Below, in pieces: positions 51,925-59,632 of a stretch of DNA of 64,000 nt. The stretch is from Massilia sp. IC2-477 (GTDB lineage Bacteria > Pseudomonadota > Gammaproteobacteria > Burkholderiales > Burkholderiaceae_D). Position 1 is the stretch's first letter; each line of letters begins with the position of its first letter. The position numbers were made by a program, and so were the translations under genes. The stretch covers positions 62,001 to 126,000 of the forward strand of contig NZ_JAJFEQ010000007.1 of NCBI RefSeq assembly GCF_020707265.1. Reading direction: 5' to 3'. The notes beneath the pieces are model-generated. The model saw only the letters and a list, made by a program, of their open reading frames with translations, made no database searches and was not told where the DNA came from.

Positions 51925-53097
51925 TTACAGGCCGCGCTGGATGAAGGAGGAATTGGGCTGCTCGAGAGCGATGTCCGACAGGGGCGCGGACAACGACGCG
52001 GCCAGACGCGCCGAGCGCTTGTGGCGGCGGCGCGCCCACCAGGCCGAGACCACGAAGGAGTACACCGACAGGTAGAGCAGGAAGCTGGCCAGCACGCCCT
52101 GCAGCAGGGCTTCCGGCACGCTGGCGAAGCGCACCGCCGTCATGGCCGGCACCAGCGCCACCAGCCAGGACACCGGGGAGACGCAGGCATTGCGCAGCGG
52201 CGCCGGCAGCGCGCGCAGGTAGCGCGCCACGAGGGCGGTTTTGACCAGGCTGTGCAGGTGCCAGCTGTCCGGGTGGCCCGGATGGCGGCGGCACCACAGG
52301 CGGCGCAGGATGGTGAACACGGTTTCGAAAATCGGATAGCCGCAAGCCAGCAGCGGCGCCCAGGGCGAGACCTGCGGATTGCGGTAGACCAGCATCACCG
52401 ACAGCCAGGCCAGCAGGAAGCCGAGCAGGTAGGCGCCGCCGTCACCGAGGAACAGTTTACCAAAGGGGAAGTTGACCACGAAGAAGCCGGCCGTGACGGC
52501 GCAGACCACGAAGCACAGCTGGGCCAGGGTAGCGTCACCGGCTTCCTGGGCGATCATGCCGAGCGCCGCCATGCCGATCAGCACGGTGCCGCTGGCCAGG
52601 CCATTGAACCCATCGATGATGTTGACGGCATTGGCCACGCCGCCCACCGCGAAGGCGGTAAACAGCACCGAGGCCGGCAGCCAGGCAAGCAGGACGTCGA
52701 GCGGCTCGACGCCGACGTGGATCAGGGTGACGCCGGTCAGGCCCCAGCAGCACACGCCGCTGGCCATGGTGGCGAGCAGGCGCGCGCGCACCGAGACATT
52801 GCGGGTCAGGTCTTCGGCCAGGCCGAACACAAAGGCGGGCATGCTCGATACCAGCACCGGCAGCAGCAGCTCCTGCTGCTGCGGCGGCAGCACGCCCAGC
52901 GAGAGCCAGAGGCCGAGCATGATGGCGGCGCCGCCGATGCGCGGGGTCGGAGTGAGATGGAATTTCTGCACGCCGTGCGTCGCGTCGAGCGAATAACGCC
53001 CGTGCCAGCGCGTCGTCAGCACGAGCAGCAGCGAACAGGCGAGCGACACGGCAAAACCAAGCTCGAGGCCGGCGAATGGCAAATTAATAATACTCAT
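51925..53097 (-). CDS. Undecaprenyl-phosphate sugar-1-phosphate transferase, WecA/MraY family
   Basis: This 390-residue inner-membrane enzyme starts lipid-linked glycan synthesis by moving a sugar-1-phosphate to undecaprenyl phosphate. About ten membrane segments are seen. Family motifs are present: an Asp-rich site VFGLAEDLTRNVS, NAVNIIDGFNGLASG, FLGDGGAYLLGFLLAW, and a weak HLHSLV in place of the HIHH-type motif. The sugar is probably an N-acetylhexosamine, by analogy to WecA. It sits upstream of rmlBDAC on the same strand with a 227-base gap and separate transcription. Confidence 0.9.
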   Translation of the reverse strand: MSIINLPFAGLELGFAVSLACSLLLVLTTRWHGRYSLDATHGVQKFHLTPTPRIGGAAIMLGLWLSLGVLPPQQQELLLPVLVSSMPAFVFGLAEDLTRNVSVRARLLATMASGVCCWGLTGVTLIHVGVEPLDVLLAWLPASVLFTAFAVGGVANAVNIIDGFNGLASGTVLIGMAALGMIAQEAGDATLAQLCFVVCAVTAGFFVVNFPFGKLFLGDGGAYLLGFLLAWLSVMLVYRNPQVSPWAPLLACGYPIFETVFTILRRLWCRRHPGHPDSWHLHSLVKTALVARYLRALPAPLRNACVSPVSWLVALVPAMTAVRFASVPEALLQGVLASFLLYLSVYSFVVSAWWARRRHKRSARLAASLSAPLSDIALEQPNSSFIQRGL

Positions 53098-53338
53098 AGA
53101 ACCAGTTTGTTAACTCGTCAATTCTATCGCATTTCTATTTAACCAACGCCCAATCGTGTTACAGACTGTTTCCTGGGCTGGAAGCGCAAGTTGTTGATTG
53201 TTCAAGCACAATTCGGCGATTCTAGGGACCTTGATATGTCGCAATCAACCGCCCTGAAACTTCTCCTAATATTCTGGACAATTCGATACACTTTATCGGC
53301 GGCAATATTCCGTAAGCGCCGAGCTCAAGGGAGAGAGC

Positions 53339-54499
53339 ATGGGTTTCACCCGCAGCATCATCCTCGCCGCCCTCCTCCCCCTTCTGTTTCTTCAACCGGT
53401 CCTGGCCCAGCCGTCGGGCGAACTGGCCGAACTGCGCGCGCGCCAGCTCGAGGCCGAGGCGCGCCAGGCCCTGGCCGAGGCCGAACGAGCCGAGCTGCTG
53501 GCGCGCCTGCCTCCGAGCCAGTCCAAACCCCTGGCCGGCACGGTCGACACCCGCGGTTTCGGCGCCGCCGGGCTGGTGCGCGCGGTCGACCTGGCGCGCG
53601 AGCTGGCGGCCCTGCTGTGCACCCGCCTGCCTCCTGGCCGCCCGGTCGCCCTCTACGATCCGGCCGCCGTCCAGGGCATGGTGGCGGCGCGCAGCGTCGA
53701 CAGCGCCTTGAGCCGCCTGTCGAACGACATGGCCGAGCGCAACAAGGCCCTGCAGCGCTACCTCGACACCCACCGCCCGCCCGGCTCCACCGCGCTGCCA
53801 CCGGCCCTGCTGGGCGCCCTGACGGTAGTGCCGGCCACCGTGCGCGCCGGCGCCGACCTCGCCGCCCTGCTGCGCAGCGACGTGACGGCAAGCGGCATCG
53901 GCTACGGCGAAGGCGCGCGCAGCCTGTTCGCCAGCGCCCTGGCCCAGGCTTGTCCGGAGCGCGTCACGGGACTGGGCGCCGGCTACCTGGGCGAACTCGA
54001 CTGGGACCGCTACGACAAACTGCTGGGACGGGTGAACGCCCTCGCCGTCCACCGCGCCGGCTACGCCCAGCGCATCGCCGAACTGCAGGCCTTGGCCGAT
54101 GCGGCCAAGGGAGAGGAAAAGAAGGAATTCGCGCAAGTGGCCCAGGCCGCGCTGGCCCAGCTGAAGGTGGTGGATGCCTTCATCGACTCGCTCAAGGCCG
54201 GCGAAGCGAGCGAGCGCAGCCCGCTGTTCACGACGGCGCGCTATCTCGGCTATGGCGAGCGCACCGCCGGCAGCGTCGTGCTGGACATCGACCTGCGGCT
54301 GGAAGGCCTGAGCCTTGTGAAGGAAAACCTGTTCAGCGGCCAGCAGCTGCGGCTGTCGGCGGTCGCCTTCCTGTGGTACCGGCTGCACGAGCCGGACGGG
54401 CGGCTCCTGCGCGCCGAGGTGCTGCGCCGGATCAGCCGGCCGGTCGAGGTCGACCTACGCGGCAGCGGCGCGCCAGACGGATTCTGGTCGGAGCCTTGA
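53339..54499 (+). CDS. Exported protein of unknown function
   Basis: A 386-residue protein with a clear signal peptide (MGFTRSIILAALLPLLFLQP, cleavage after LAQ near residue 23). A long helical, Ala/Glu/Arg-rich coiled-coil-like segment follows (residues about 27-60), then a globular part. The C-terminal third has a beta-type pattern (GSVVLDIDLRLEGLSLVKEN). No family is recognised. AGGGAGAG precedes the ATG. It converges with the FAH-family gene, and their stops share one terminator hairpin. It is divergent from the WecA-type gene with a 241-base AT-rich gap. Confidence 0.75.
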   Translation: MGFTRSIILAALLPLLFLQPVLAQPSGELAELRARQLEAEARQALAEAERAELLARLPPSQSKPLAGTVDTRGFGAAGLVRAVDLARELAALLCTRLPPGRPVALYDPAAVQGMVAARSVDSALSRLSNDMAERNKALQRYLDTHRPPGSTALPPALLGALTVVPATVRAGADLAALLRSDVTASGIGYGEGARSLFASALAQACPERVTGLGAGYLGELDWDRYDKLLGRVNALAVHRAGYAQRIAELQALADAAKGEEKKEFAQVAQAALAQLKVVDAFIDSLKAGEASERSPLFTTARYLGYGERTAGSVVLDIDLRLEGLSLVKENLFSGQQLRLSAVAFLWYRLHEPDGRLLRAEVLRRISRPVEVDLRGSGAPDGFWSEP

Positions 54500-54512
54500 T
54501 CTTCAAGGCTCC
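54490..54512. terminator. Shared terminator over two convergent stop codons
   Basis: GGAGCCTTGA and TCAAGGCTCC pair perfectly (10 bp) around TCT, followed by AGCTTTTTG on the plus strand. The left arm contains the TGA stop of the plus-strand gene (54497-54499) and the right arm the TGA stop of the minus-strand gene (54503-54505 in complement). It ends plus-strand transcription well; the minus-strand side lacks a T-run. Confidence 0.85.
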
Positions 54513-55489
54513 AGCTTTTTGATGGCCTGGTCGATGGCGCCGAAAATGGACTTGCCTTTCTCGTCCAGCATCTCGATGCGGATGCTGTCGCCGAAGCGCA
54601 TGAAGGGCGTGCTCGCCTGGCCGTCGGCGATCATCTCCAGGCAGCGCTGCTCGGCGATGCACGAGTAGCCTTTACTTGTATCCTTGTTCGACACCGTGCC
54701 CGAGCCGATGATGCTGCCGGCCCGCACCCGGCGGCTCTTGGCCAGGTGGGCGATCAGCTGCGGGAAGTTGAACACCATGTCGACGCCAGCATTCGGCTGT
54801 CCGACCAGGTGGCCGTTCCAGCTCGAGCGCAGCGGCAGGTGGACCTTGCCGTCGCGCCAGGCCTCGCCCAGCTCGTCCGGCGTGACAGCCACCGGCGCGA
54901 AGCTGGTGGCCGGCTTCGACTGTAGGAAGCCGAAGCCCTTGGCCAGTTCGTCGGGAATCAGATTGCGCAGCGAGACGTCGTTGGCCAGCATGAGCAGGCG
55001 GATCTGCCCGTAGGCTTCGTCCGGCGTCGCGCCCATGCCGACGTCCCCGGTGACCACCGCCACCTCGGCCTCGAAGTCGATGCCCCACTCTTCATGGGCC
55101 AGCACGATGTCGTCCATCGGCCCGATAAAGTCATCGCTGCCGCCCTGGTACATCAGCGGATCTTCCCAGAACGAGGCCGGCATCTCGGCCTTGCGCGCCT
55201 TGCGCACCAGTTCGACGTGGTTGACGTAGGCCGAACCGTCGGCCCACTGGTAGGCGCGCGGCAGCGGCGCCATGCACCTGGCGGGCTCGAAGTCGAAGGG
55301 ACGGCGCGCGCGGCCCTCGTTCAGCAGCAGGTAGAGGTCGGCCAGCTGGGGCGCGATGAAGCCCCAGTCGTCGAGCGCGGCCTGCAGGGTGGGCGCGATG
55401 CCGTCGGCGACGTGGGCGGTCTTGAGGTCGCGTGCGACGACCAGCAATTGGCCGTCGCGCGTGCCGTCGTTGAGGGTGGCGAGTTTCAT
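54503..55489 (-). CDS. Fumarylacetoacetate hydrolase family protein
   Basis: A 328-residue cytoplasmic hydrolase of the FAH superfamily, cleaving C-C bonds in keto acids. The metal-binding core DFEAEVAVVTGD is present near residues 140-150, with VSLRNLIPDELAKGFGFLQS and the C-terminal IIGSGTVSNKD that lines the active site. It may take part in aromatic acid degradation, but no other pathway genes are near. AGGAG stands 8 bases before the ATG. Confidence 0.9.
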   Translation of the reverse strand: MKLATLNDGTRDGQLLVVARDLKTAHVADGIAPTLQAALDDWGFIAPQLADLYLLLNEGRARRPFDFEPARCMAPLPRAYQWADGSAYVNHVELVRKARKAEMPASFWEDPLMYQGGSDDFIGPMDDIVLAHEEWGIDFEAEVAVVTGDVGMGATPDEAYGQIRLLMLANDVSLRNLIPDELAKGFGFLQSKPATSFAPVAVTPDELGEAWRDGKVHLPLRSSWNGHLVGQPNAGVDMVFNFPQLIAHLAKSRRVRAGSIIGSGTVSNKDTSKGYSCIAEQRCLEMIADGQASTPFMRFGDSIRIEMLDEKGKSIFGAIDQAIKKLEP

Positions 55490-55534
55490 GAGGCGGACTC
55501 CTGTTGGGAACCCGCCATTCTAACGTTACCGAGC

Positions 55535-56638
55535 TTAGTATTGCACCACGACCCCGGCGCCGATGGTGCGCTGGAAGTAGTTGTAGTCGATCAGGCTCTG
55601 GCCATAGCCGGAGAACCAGTGCACGTAACCCTTGAGCGGACCGGCCAGCGGAAAGGCCCAGCCGAGCTGGGTCGCGCCCTTGTTGGTCGACAGGTTACGC
55701 CGGAGCATGGCCGAGAACTCGTGGCCGTCGACGCGGTAGGTACCGGCCAGCTCGGCGCGGCCCATGTAGTCGACGATGTCGGGATTGTTGTCATCCTCGA
55801 GCGACTCATTGATGCGCTTCCACACCCGCGCCGTCATCGACAGGCGGCCGCGCTCCAGGCCCACCTGGGCATACACCCGGTTCCAGCTGCGCGACAGGGT
55901 CGAGGACTGGCCGTTCGACTGGTGGTTCAGGCCCAGGTTCAGGTATTTCAGGTTGGCGCCGAAGACGCTGAAGTTCAGCGGCGTCACCACCATCAGCTCG
56001 GGCTGGTAATTGGTCTCGCGGAAGGGACTGGAAGCCTCGCGGTTGCCGGCCTGCCAGAAGCTGTTCTGGGTATAGCCGAACCAGACGTCCACCGGCAGCT
56101 CGAAAGCGGTCTCGACCATCTTCATCTTGAAGCCGAGCTGGTACTGCAGTTCGGCGTGCGAGAGCTTGCCGGTGAAGTCGGCCGCGCGGAAGGGTTCGTA
56201 GGGCGCCTCGTTGGGGCGGTAGGTCCGGGCCGCGATCAGGTAGTTCGGGTTGTGCGGACGGAAGGCGAAGACGCCGCGGCGGTGCTTCTCGTCCAGTTCC
56301 CAGTGGCCAGCCATGGTGTATTCCGAAGCGGCCTCGACTACCGGATCGACCGAGGCGGCCGGGTCCGGCTGCGGCTTGGCCGGGAAGGCGGTCGGCGCCT
56401 GGCCGGGCGTCATGCTGGCCACGGGCGCCGGCGCCGTTTCGGCAGGCACGGCGGGCGCGGCCGGCGTGGCGCCATGGGCGGCGGCCAGGCGGTCGAAGCA
56501 GCTCAGGCGCGCATTGGTGTCGGCGAGCCTGCTGCAATCGCCCAGCTGCTGCTGCACGCTTGGAGAGGACTGTTGGGCGGTGGCTGGGAGGGCGAACAGG
56601 AGAGGCAGTAGCGCTGCGGGAATCTTCTTCAAGTGCAT
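55535..56638 (-). CDS. pldA: Outer-membrane phospholipase A1 (PldA)
   Basis: A 367-residue outer-membrane enzyme. A signal peptide (residues 1-22, ending in ATAQQ) and a Pro/Ala-rich region (about 55-90) precede a beta-barrel of about 260 residues. The active-site segment LNHQSNGQSSTLSRSWNRVY carries the OMPLA His, Ser and Asn. The C-terminal GAGVVVQY ends in an aromatic residue as expected for a barrel. The start at 56638 directly opens the signal peptide; the longer frame adds 20 codons without support. Expected activity is calcium-dependent phospholipid hydrolysis. Confidence 0.92.
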   Translation of the reverse strand: MHLKKIPAALLPLLFALPATAQQSSPSVQQQLGDCSRLADTNARLSCFDRLAAAHGATPAAPAVPAETAPAPVASMTPGQAPTAFPAKPQPDPAASVDPVVEAASEYTMAGHWELDEKHRRGVFAFRPHNPNYLIAARTYRPNEAPYEPFRAADFTGKLSHAELQYQLGFKMKMVETAFELPVDVWFGYTQNSFWQAGNREASSPFRETNYQPELMVVTPLNFSVFGANLKYLNLGLNHQSNGQSSTLSRSWNRVYAQVGLERGRLSMTARVWKRINESLEDDNNPDIVDYMGRAELAGTYRVDGHEFSAMLRRNLSTNKGATQLGWAFPLAGPLKGYVHWFSGYGQSLIDYNYFQRTIGAGVVVQY

Positions 56639-56757
56639 GGGATCTTTTCGAAAACGGCTGTGCGGCCGCGATGGCATGGACAAGAGCGTCCATGACATAG
56701 CGGATTGTCAACAGCAGTGTCGCGTAAAAGACCAGATCATGGCGCACTGTTTGCGCT

Positions 56758-56765
56758 TTTTGCTA
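56758..56765. repeat. Target-site duplication, left copy
   Basis: TTTTGCTA here is identical to 57816-57823 on the other side of the insertion sequence, showing that the element moved in by transposition and has not been scrambled since. Confidence 0.93.
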
Positions 56766-57815
56766 GGCGCTGTCAGCGTTGGATGTGGAAAATGCCGATT
56801 GCTGCTCGCAGCAGATGCTCAGGCTCGGTAATACGCCCTTCGTCCAGCGCCCAGCGCCAGCCAAGGTAGTTTGGCAAGTAGCGTGAGGCCACGCCATGGA
56901 AGCGCGACAGCCAGCTGCGCAGGCGCTGGTGATAGGCATTGACGTTTTGCACATGAACGGCGCCGCGCATGCGCTCACCGGCCCGCAGGTTCACATACGC
57001 ATGCGCAATCCCAGCCTCGCGCGCGAAAGTGCGGTACGCAACATGCCCATCGGTCACCAACAGGACGTCTGGGTCGAGCACGGGCAGCAGGTGCCGGTGC
57101 AGCTGCCTGGCCGTGACGGCAGCCCGTCCGGTCACGCAGCAGCAGGTCTGACCGCTGCGGTCACGGGCCACCAGGATGCAGTCGTGCTCGTGGCTGATTC
57201 CCCGGCTGTGTGCGCTGCCACCGCGCTTGCGGGCAGGCCGGTCCAGGCAGCGCGAACCCTTTTGCGATTCGAGGATGAACATCTCGTCTGCCTCGGCAAT
57301 GCCCGCGAGGCGATCGGGCTGGTCCAGCCGCGCCCCGTCAAGGAATCGATGACGCCAGCGAAAGCTGGTGTTGCGGTGCACCCCAATACGCTTGGCCGCC
57401 GCGCGCACGCTACGCGAGTTGAGCATGTCCCTGAGGTAGTCGATCCATTTCGCGCGGTGGCGCAGCCTGGCGAGGGGCGTGGCGGTCAAGGCGCTGAAGG
57501 TGCGGCCACAAGCACGGCAGCGGTAACGCTGCAGGCCTCGAACGATGCCGTGACGATAATGCCGGGTGCCGCTACAGCCGGGACAACAGAGGGGAGCAGG
57601 CCGGACCCCATCGATGGCTTCGCACACCTGATCCAGGCCAAGCGCAGGGCGCAGGAATTCGATCAGCAGCGATCGTTGCTGGCGGCTGAGCAAGCCTGCC
57701 TGCTGCAGCAAACGACGAAAGCCCGCGGCATTCATGGTCTCTCCTGGTCATCGACCCAGGTTGGACATCCATTCAGCTCAGCAGTTCAGTTTCTACACGT
57801 AGCGGTGACAGCGCC
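56766..57815 (-). mobile_element. IS1595-family insertion sequence with 8-bp target duplication
   Basis: The 1,050-base element has near-perfect terminal inverted repeats: left end GGCGCTGTCAGCGTT and right end (in complement) GGCGCTGTCACCGCT, 13 of 15 matching. It is flanked by an exact 8-bp direct repeat TTTTGCTA at 56758-56765 and 57816-57823. An 8-bp duplication is typical for IS1595. The single gene inside is intact, and its stop codon lies in the left terminal repeat. The insertion is between pldA and the cupin gene, right at the cupin stop codon. Confidence 0.93.
56773..57735 (-). CDS. IS1595-family transposase
   Basis: A 320-residue transposase with an N-terminal zinc ribbon (CCPGCSGTRHYRHG ... 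RYRCRACGRTFSAL, residues about 48-83), an HTH-like region (SVRAAAKRIGVHRNTSFRWR), and a DDE-type catalytic domain with AEADEMFILES and LLVTDGHVAYRTF supplying two acidic residues. The full frame is intact and preceded by AGGAGAG. The stop codon overlaps the terminal repeat, as in other compact elements. It is likely active or recently active. Confidence 0.92.
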   Translation of the reverse strand: MNAAGFRRLLQQAGLLSRQQRSLLIEFLRPALGLDQVCEAIDGVRPAPLCCPGCSGTRHYRHGIVRGLQRYRCRACGRTFSALTATPLARLRHRAKWIDYLRDMLNSRSVRAAAKRIGVHRNTSFRWRHRFLDGARLDQPDRLAGIAEADEMFILESQKGSRCLDRPARKRGGSAHSRGISHEHDCILVARDRSGQTCCCVTGRAAVTARQLHRHLLPVLDPDVLLVTDGHVAYRTFAREAGIAHAYVNLRAGERMRGAVHVQNVNAYHQRLRSWLSRFHGVASRYLPNYLGWRWALDEGRITEPEHLLRAAIGIFHIQR

Positions 57816-57823
57816 TTTTGCTA
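57816..57823. repeat. Target-site duplication, right copy
   Basis: TTTTGCTA; its last three bases (CTA) are the complement of the TAG stop codon of the cupin gene, so the duplication rebuilt that stop codon. Confidence 0.93.
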
Positions 57824-58834
57824 ACGGTTCAGGCGCTTGAGCAGCTGCATGCGCAAGGCGCGGGCGCTCTCCGCGTCCAGCGGCGCCAGCACCCCGCGCG
57901 CAGCCGGCGGGATGTGGACCGCCTCGCTGCCGTCGCTGTCGAACACGTAGTGGCGCAGCAGCTCCTGCCAGGCGCGCCGCTGGGCGGGCGGCAGCTCGCG
58001 CAGGGTGAGCAGGGCCAGCATCAGGGTGGCGGCCGGCGAATCCATGTGCGGGGGCGACTGGCGCCACCAGTAGTTGACCAGCACATTGAAGGGCTCGAGG
58101 GCCTCGATGTGGTGCCACCACATGGAGGGGATGAAGATGGCGTCGCCCGGCCCCAGCTCGGCCGCGCGGGCGCTGGCCACCGCCTGGGCAAAACGGGGAA
58201 AGCGCTGCAGGTCGGGCTTGGCGAAGTCGACCAGGCTGATCGCCTGTCCGGCCGGCGTGAAATCGAGCGGCCCGATGTACAGGTTCGACACCTGCTCCGG
58301 CGGAAACAGCGTGAAGCGGCGGCGCCCCGCGGCCACCACCGCGATGTTGTCCGGCACGTCGTAATGGGCGGCGATGCGCGAGCGGTTGCCGATCCAGATG
58401 CTCACCAGCGGCTGGCGCGCACCCAGGTCGAGGTCGTTCTCGGTGCGAAAGCCCGGCAGGTAGTGGTCGATCATGGTCGAGCCCACGTAGACCGAGGGCG
58501 GATGCACGTCGTCCCGGTGGTCCTCCAGCTCTTCCAGCACCTTGTCGAGCGGCGCCTTGATGGCGGCATAATTGAAGCCGCTCAGGTCCGCGTTGTAGAA
58601 GTAGCGCCCCGCCATCTCGGGCGCGCCGAGGAAGGCCAGCACCTGTTCGCCGCGGTAGAAACGGCGCAGGTAGGCGCCCGCTTCGCCCTGCGAGGCGCGG
58701 CTTCTCGCCACCATCGGCCAGCTTGACGTCAGGCCGCGCAGCACCACCGGTTCGGTGGAGCTCAGCAGCGCGTCGCCCAGCACGCCTGGTGCGCGGCCGT
58801 CGAGCTCGCGGATCGGCGCGGGTTCAGGCAACAT
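57821..58834 (-). CDS. Cupin-like (JmjC-related) hydroxylase-type protein
   Basis: A 337-residue protein of the cupin_8/JmjC-like group. The iron-binding pattern is present: AHYDVPDNI (HxD) and, about 110 residues on, WWHHIEALEPFNVLVNYWW with the second His. The substrate is unknown. It overlaps the SapC gene by 11 bases and follows a TonB receptor, the known TonB receptor-SapC-cupin order of glycan-using bacteria. The TAG stop lies in the target duplication of the IS element; the reading frame is unaffected. Confidence 0.85.
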   Translation of the reverse strand: MLPEPAPIRELDGRAPGVLGDALLSSTEPVVLRGLTSSWPMVARSRASQGEAGAYLRRFYRGEQVLAFLGAPEMAGRYFYNADLSGFNYAAIKAPLDKVLEELEDHRDDVHPPSVYVGSTMIDHYLPGFRTENDLDLGARQPLVSIWIGNRSRIAAHYDVPDNIAVVAAGRRRFTLFPPEQVSNLYIGPLDFTPAGQAISLVDFAKPDLQRFPRFAQAVASARAAELGPGDAIFIPSMWWHHIEALEPFNVLVNYWWRQSPPHMDSPAATLMLALLTLRELPPAQRRAWQELLRHYVFDSDGSEAVHIPPAARGVLAPLDAESARALRMQLLKRLNR

Positions 58835-59537
58835 GGGGTTGTCCGCGGCGCTCGCGGCGCGCGATCAGGTCGCGGAAGTTCGCCAGCGAGGCCAGCACCA
58901 TGTAGATCGCTTCCAGGTGGCCGGCGCGGTTCAGGCCTTCCAGCGCGGCGCCCGGCAGGGCCTGCAGGCGCTCCTCGTGAATCGTGTGGAAGCCAGAGAG
59001 GCGGTGCTGCGCACCATCGTTCAGCTCGATATCCAGCGCAAACGATTCCAGCAGTTCATGTTCGACCAGCGCCTGTATGAAGGCCGGCATGGCCTGCAGG
59101 CCCTGGTGCAGGGTGATCAAGACCGAGTGCATGCGCTCCAGGTAGGGGCTGGTGCCGCCATACGGCAGGAACAGTTCCTCCCCGGCGGTGCGGCTCAGGC
59201 GCGGGTGTTCAGGGTCGATGTGGATGTGCAGCTCGTCGCCGTGGCGCCCGATCATGAAGGGCCGGCGCTCGATGTTCAGCGGGATGTAGTGGGCGTCCCA
59301 GCCTTGCGGGCCCAGGAACAGGTTTTCTCCTGCTTCGAAGCCGAACAGCGCCAGCGCCTCGTAGCCGGCGGCGTCGGAGGTAGCGCGGAACACGATCGGG
59401 TAATGGGCCTGGACCTGGCGGAACTCCTGCGGGAAGGTCAGGCTGAACATCACGCCGTCACCATAGGCGGCGCTGCGCTCCGCAATGACGCGCAGGTCCT
59501 TGTGTTCCAGGTTGTTCAGCAACACGGATTGGCTCAT
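58824..59537 (-). CDS. SapC-family protein
   Basis: A 237-residue protein matches the SapC family often found beside TonB receptors for glycans. Typical segments are QEFRQVQAHYPIVFRATSDA, LGPQGWDAHYIPLNIERRPF, and a C-terminal helix region. Its molecular role is not established; a cytoplasmic partner in glycan uptake is assumed from context. GGGGAG precedes the ATG. Two tandem terminator-like hairpins lie between it and the upstream TonB receptor gene. Confidence 0.85.
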   Translation of the reverse strand: MSQSVLLNNLEHKDLRVIAERSAAYGDGVMFSLTFPQEFRQVQAHYPIVFRATSDAAGYEALALFGFEAGENLFLGPQGWDAHYIPLNIERRPFMIGRHGDELHIHIDPEHPRLSRTAGEELFLPYGGTSPYLERMHSVLITLHQGLQAMPAFIQALVEHELLESFALDIELNDGAQHRLSGFHTIHEERLQALPGAALEGLNRAGHLEAIYMVLASLANFRDLIARRERRGQPHVA

Positions 59538-59564
59538 GCTCTCCCCTGCTCTTCAATGTAAAAA

Positions 59565-59590
59565 GGCAGGCCGCGCGAACACGGCCTGCC
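59565..59590 (-). terminator. Terminator between TonB receptor and SapC genes (distal hairpin)
   Basis: On the minus strand GGCAGGCCG and CGGCCTGCC form a 9-bp stem around an 8-base loop, followed directly by TTTTT. This is a clear intrinsic terminator shape lying after the TonB receptor stop and before the SapC start. It should attenuate sapC-cupin expression relative to the receptor. Confidence 0.8.
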
Positions 59591-59595
59591 GGAAA

Positions 59596-59623
59596 AGGGC
59601 GGCGCCTAGGCGAGCGCCGCCCT
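59596..59623 (-). terminator. Terminator between TonB receptor and SapC genes (proximal hairpin)
   Basis: AGGGCGGCGC and GCGCCGCCCT form a 10-bp stem around 8 bases, followed on the minus strand by TTTTCC. It lies 10 bases after the TonB receptor stop. With the distal hairpin it forms a tandem terminator. Confidence 0.75.
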
Positions 59624-59632
59624 GCCCACGAA

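Noticed and set aside
53294-53303. Possible sigma-28 -10 box (GCCGATAA on the minus strand)
   Set aside because: No TAAAG-type -35 stands 11 bases away, and it lies far from the WecA-type gene start.
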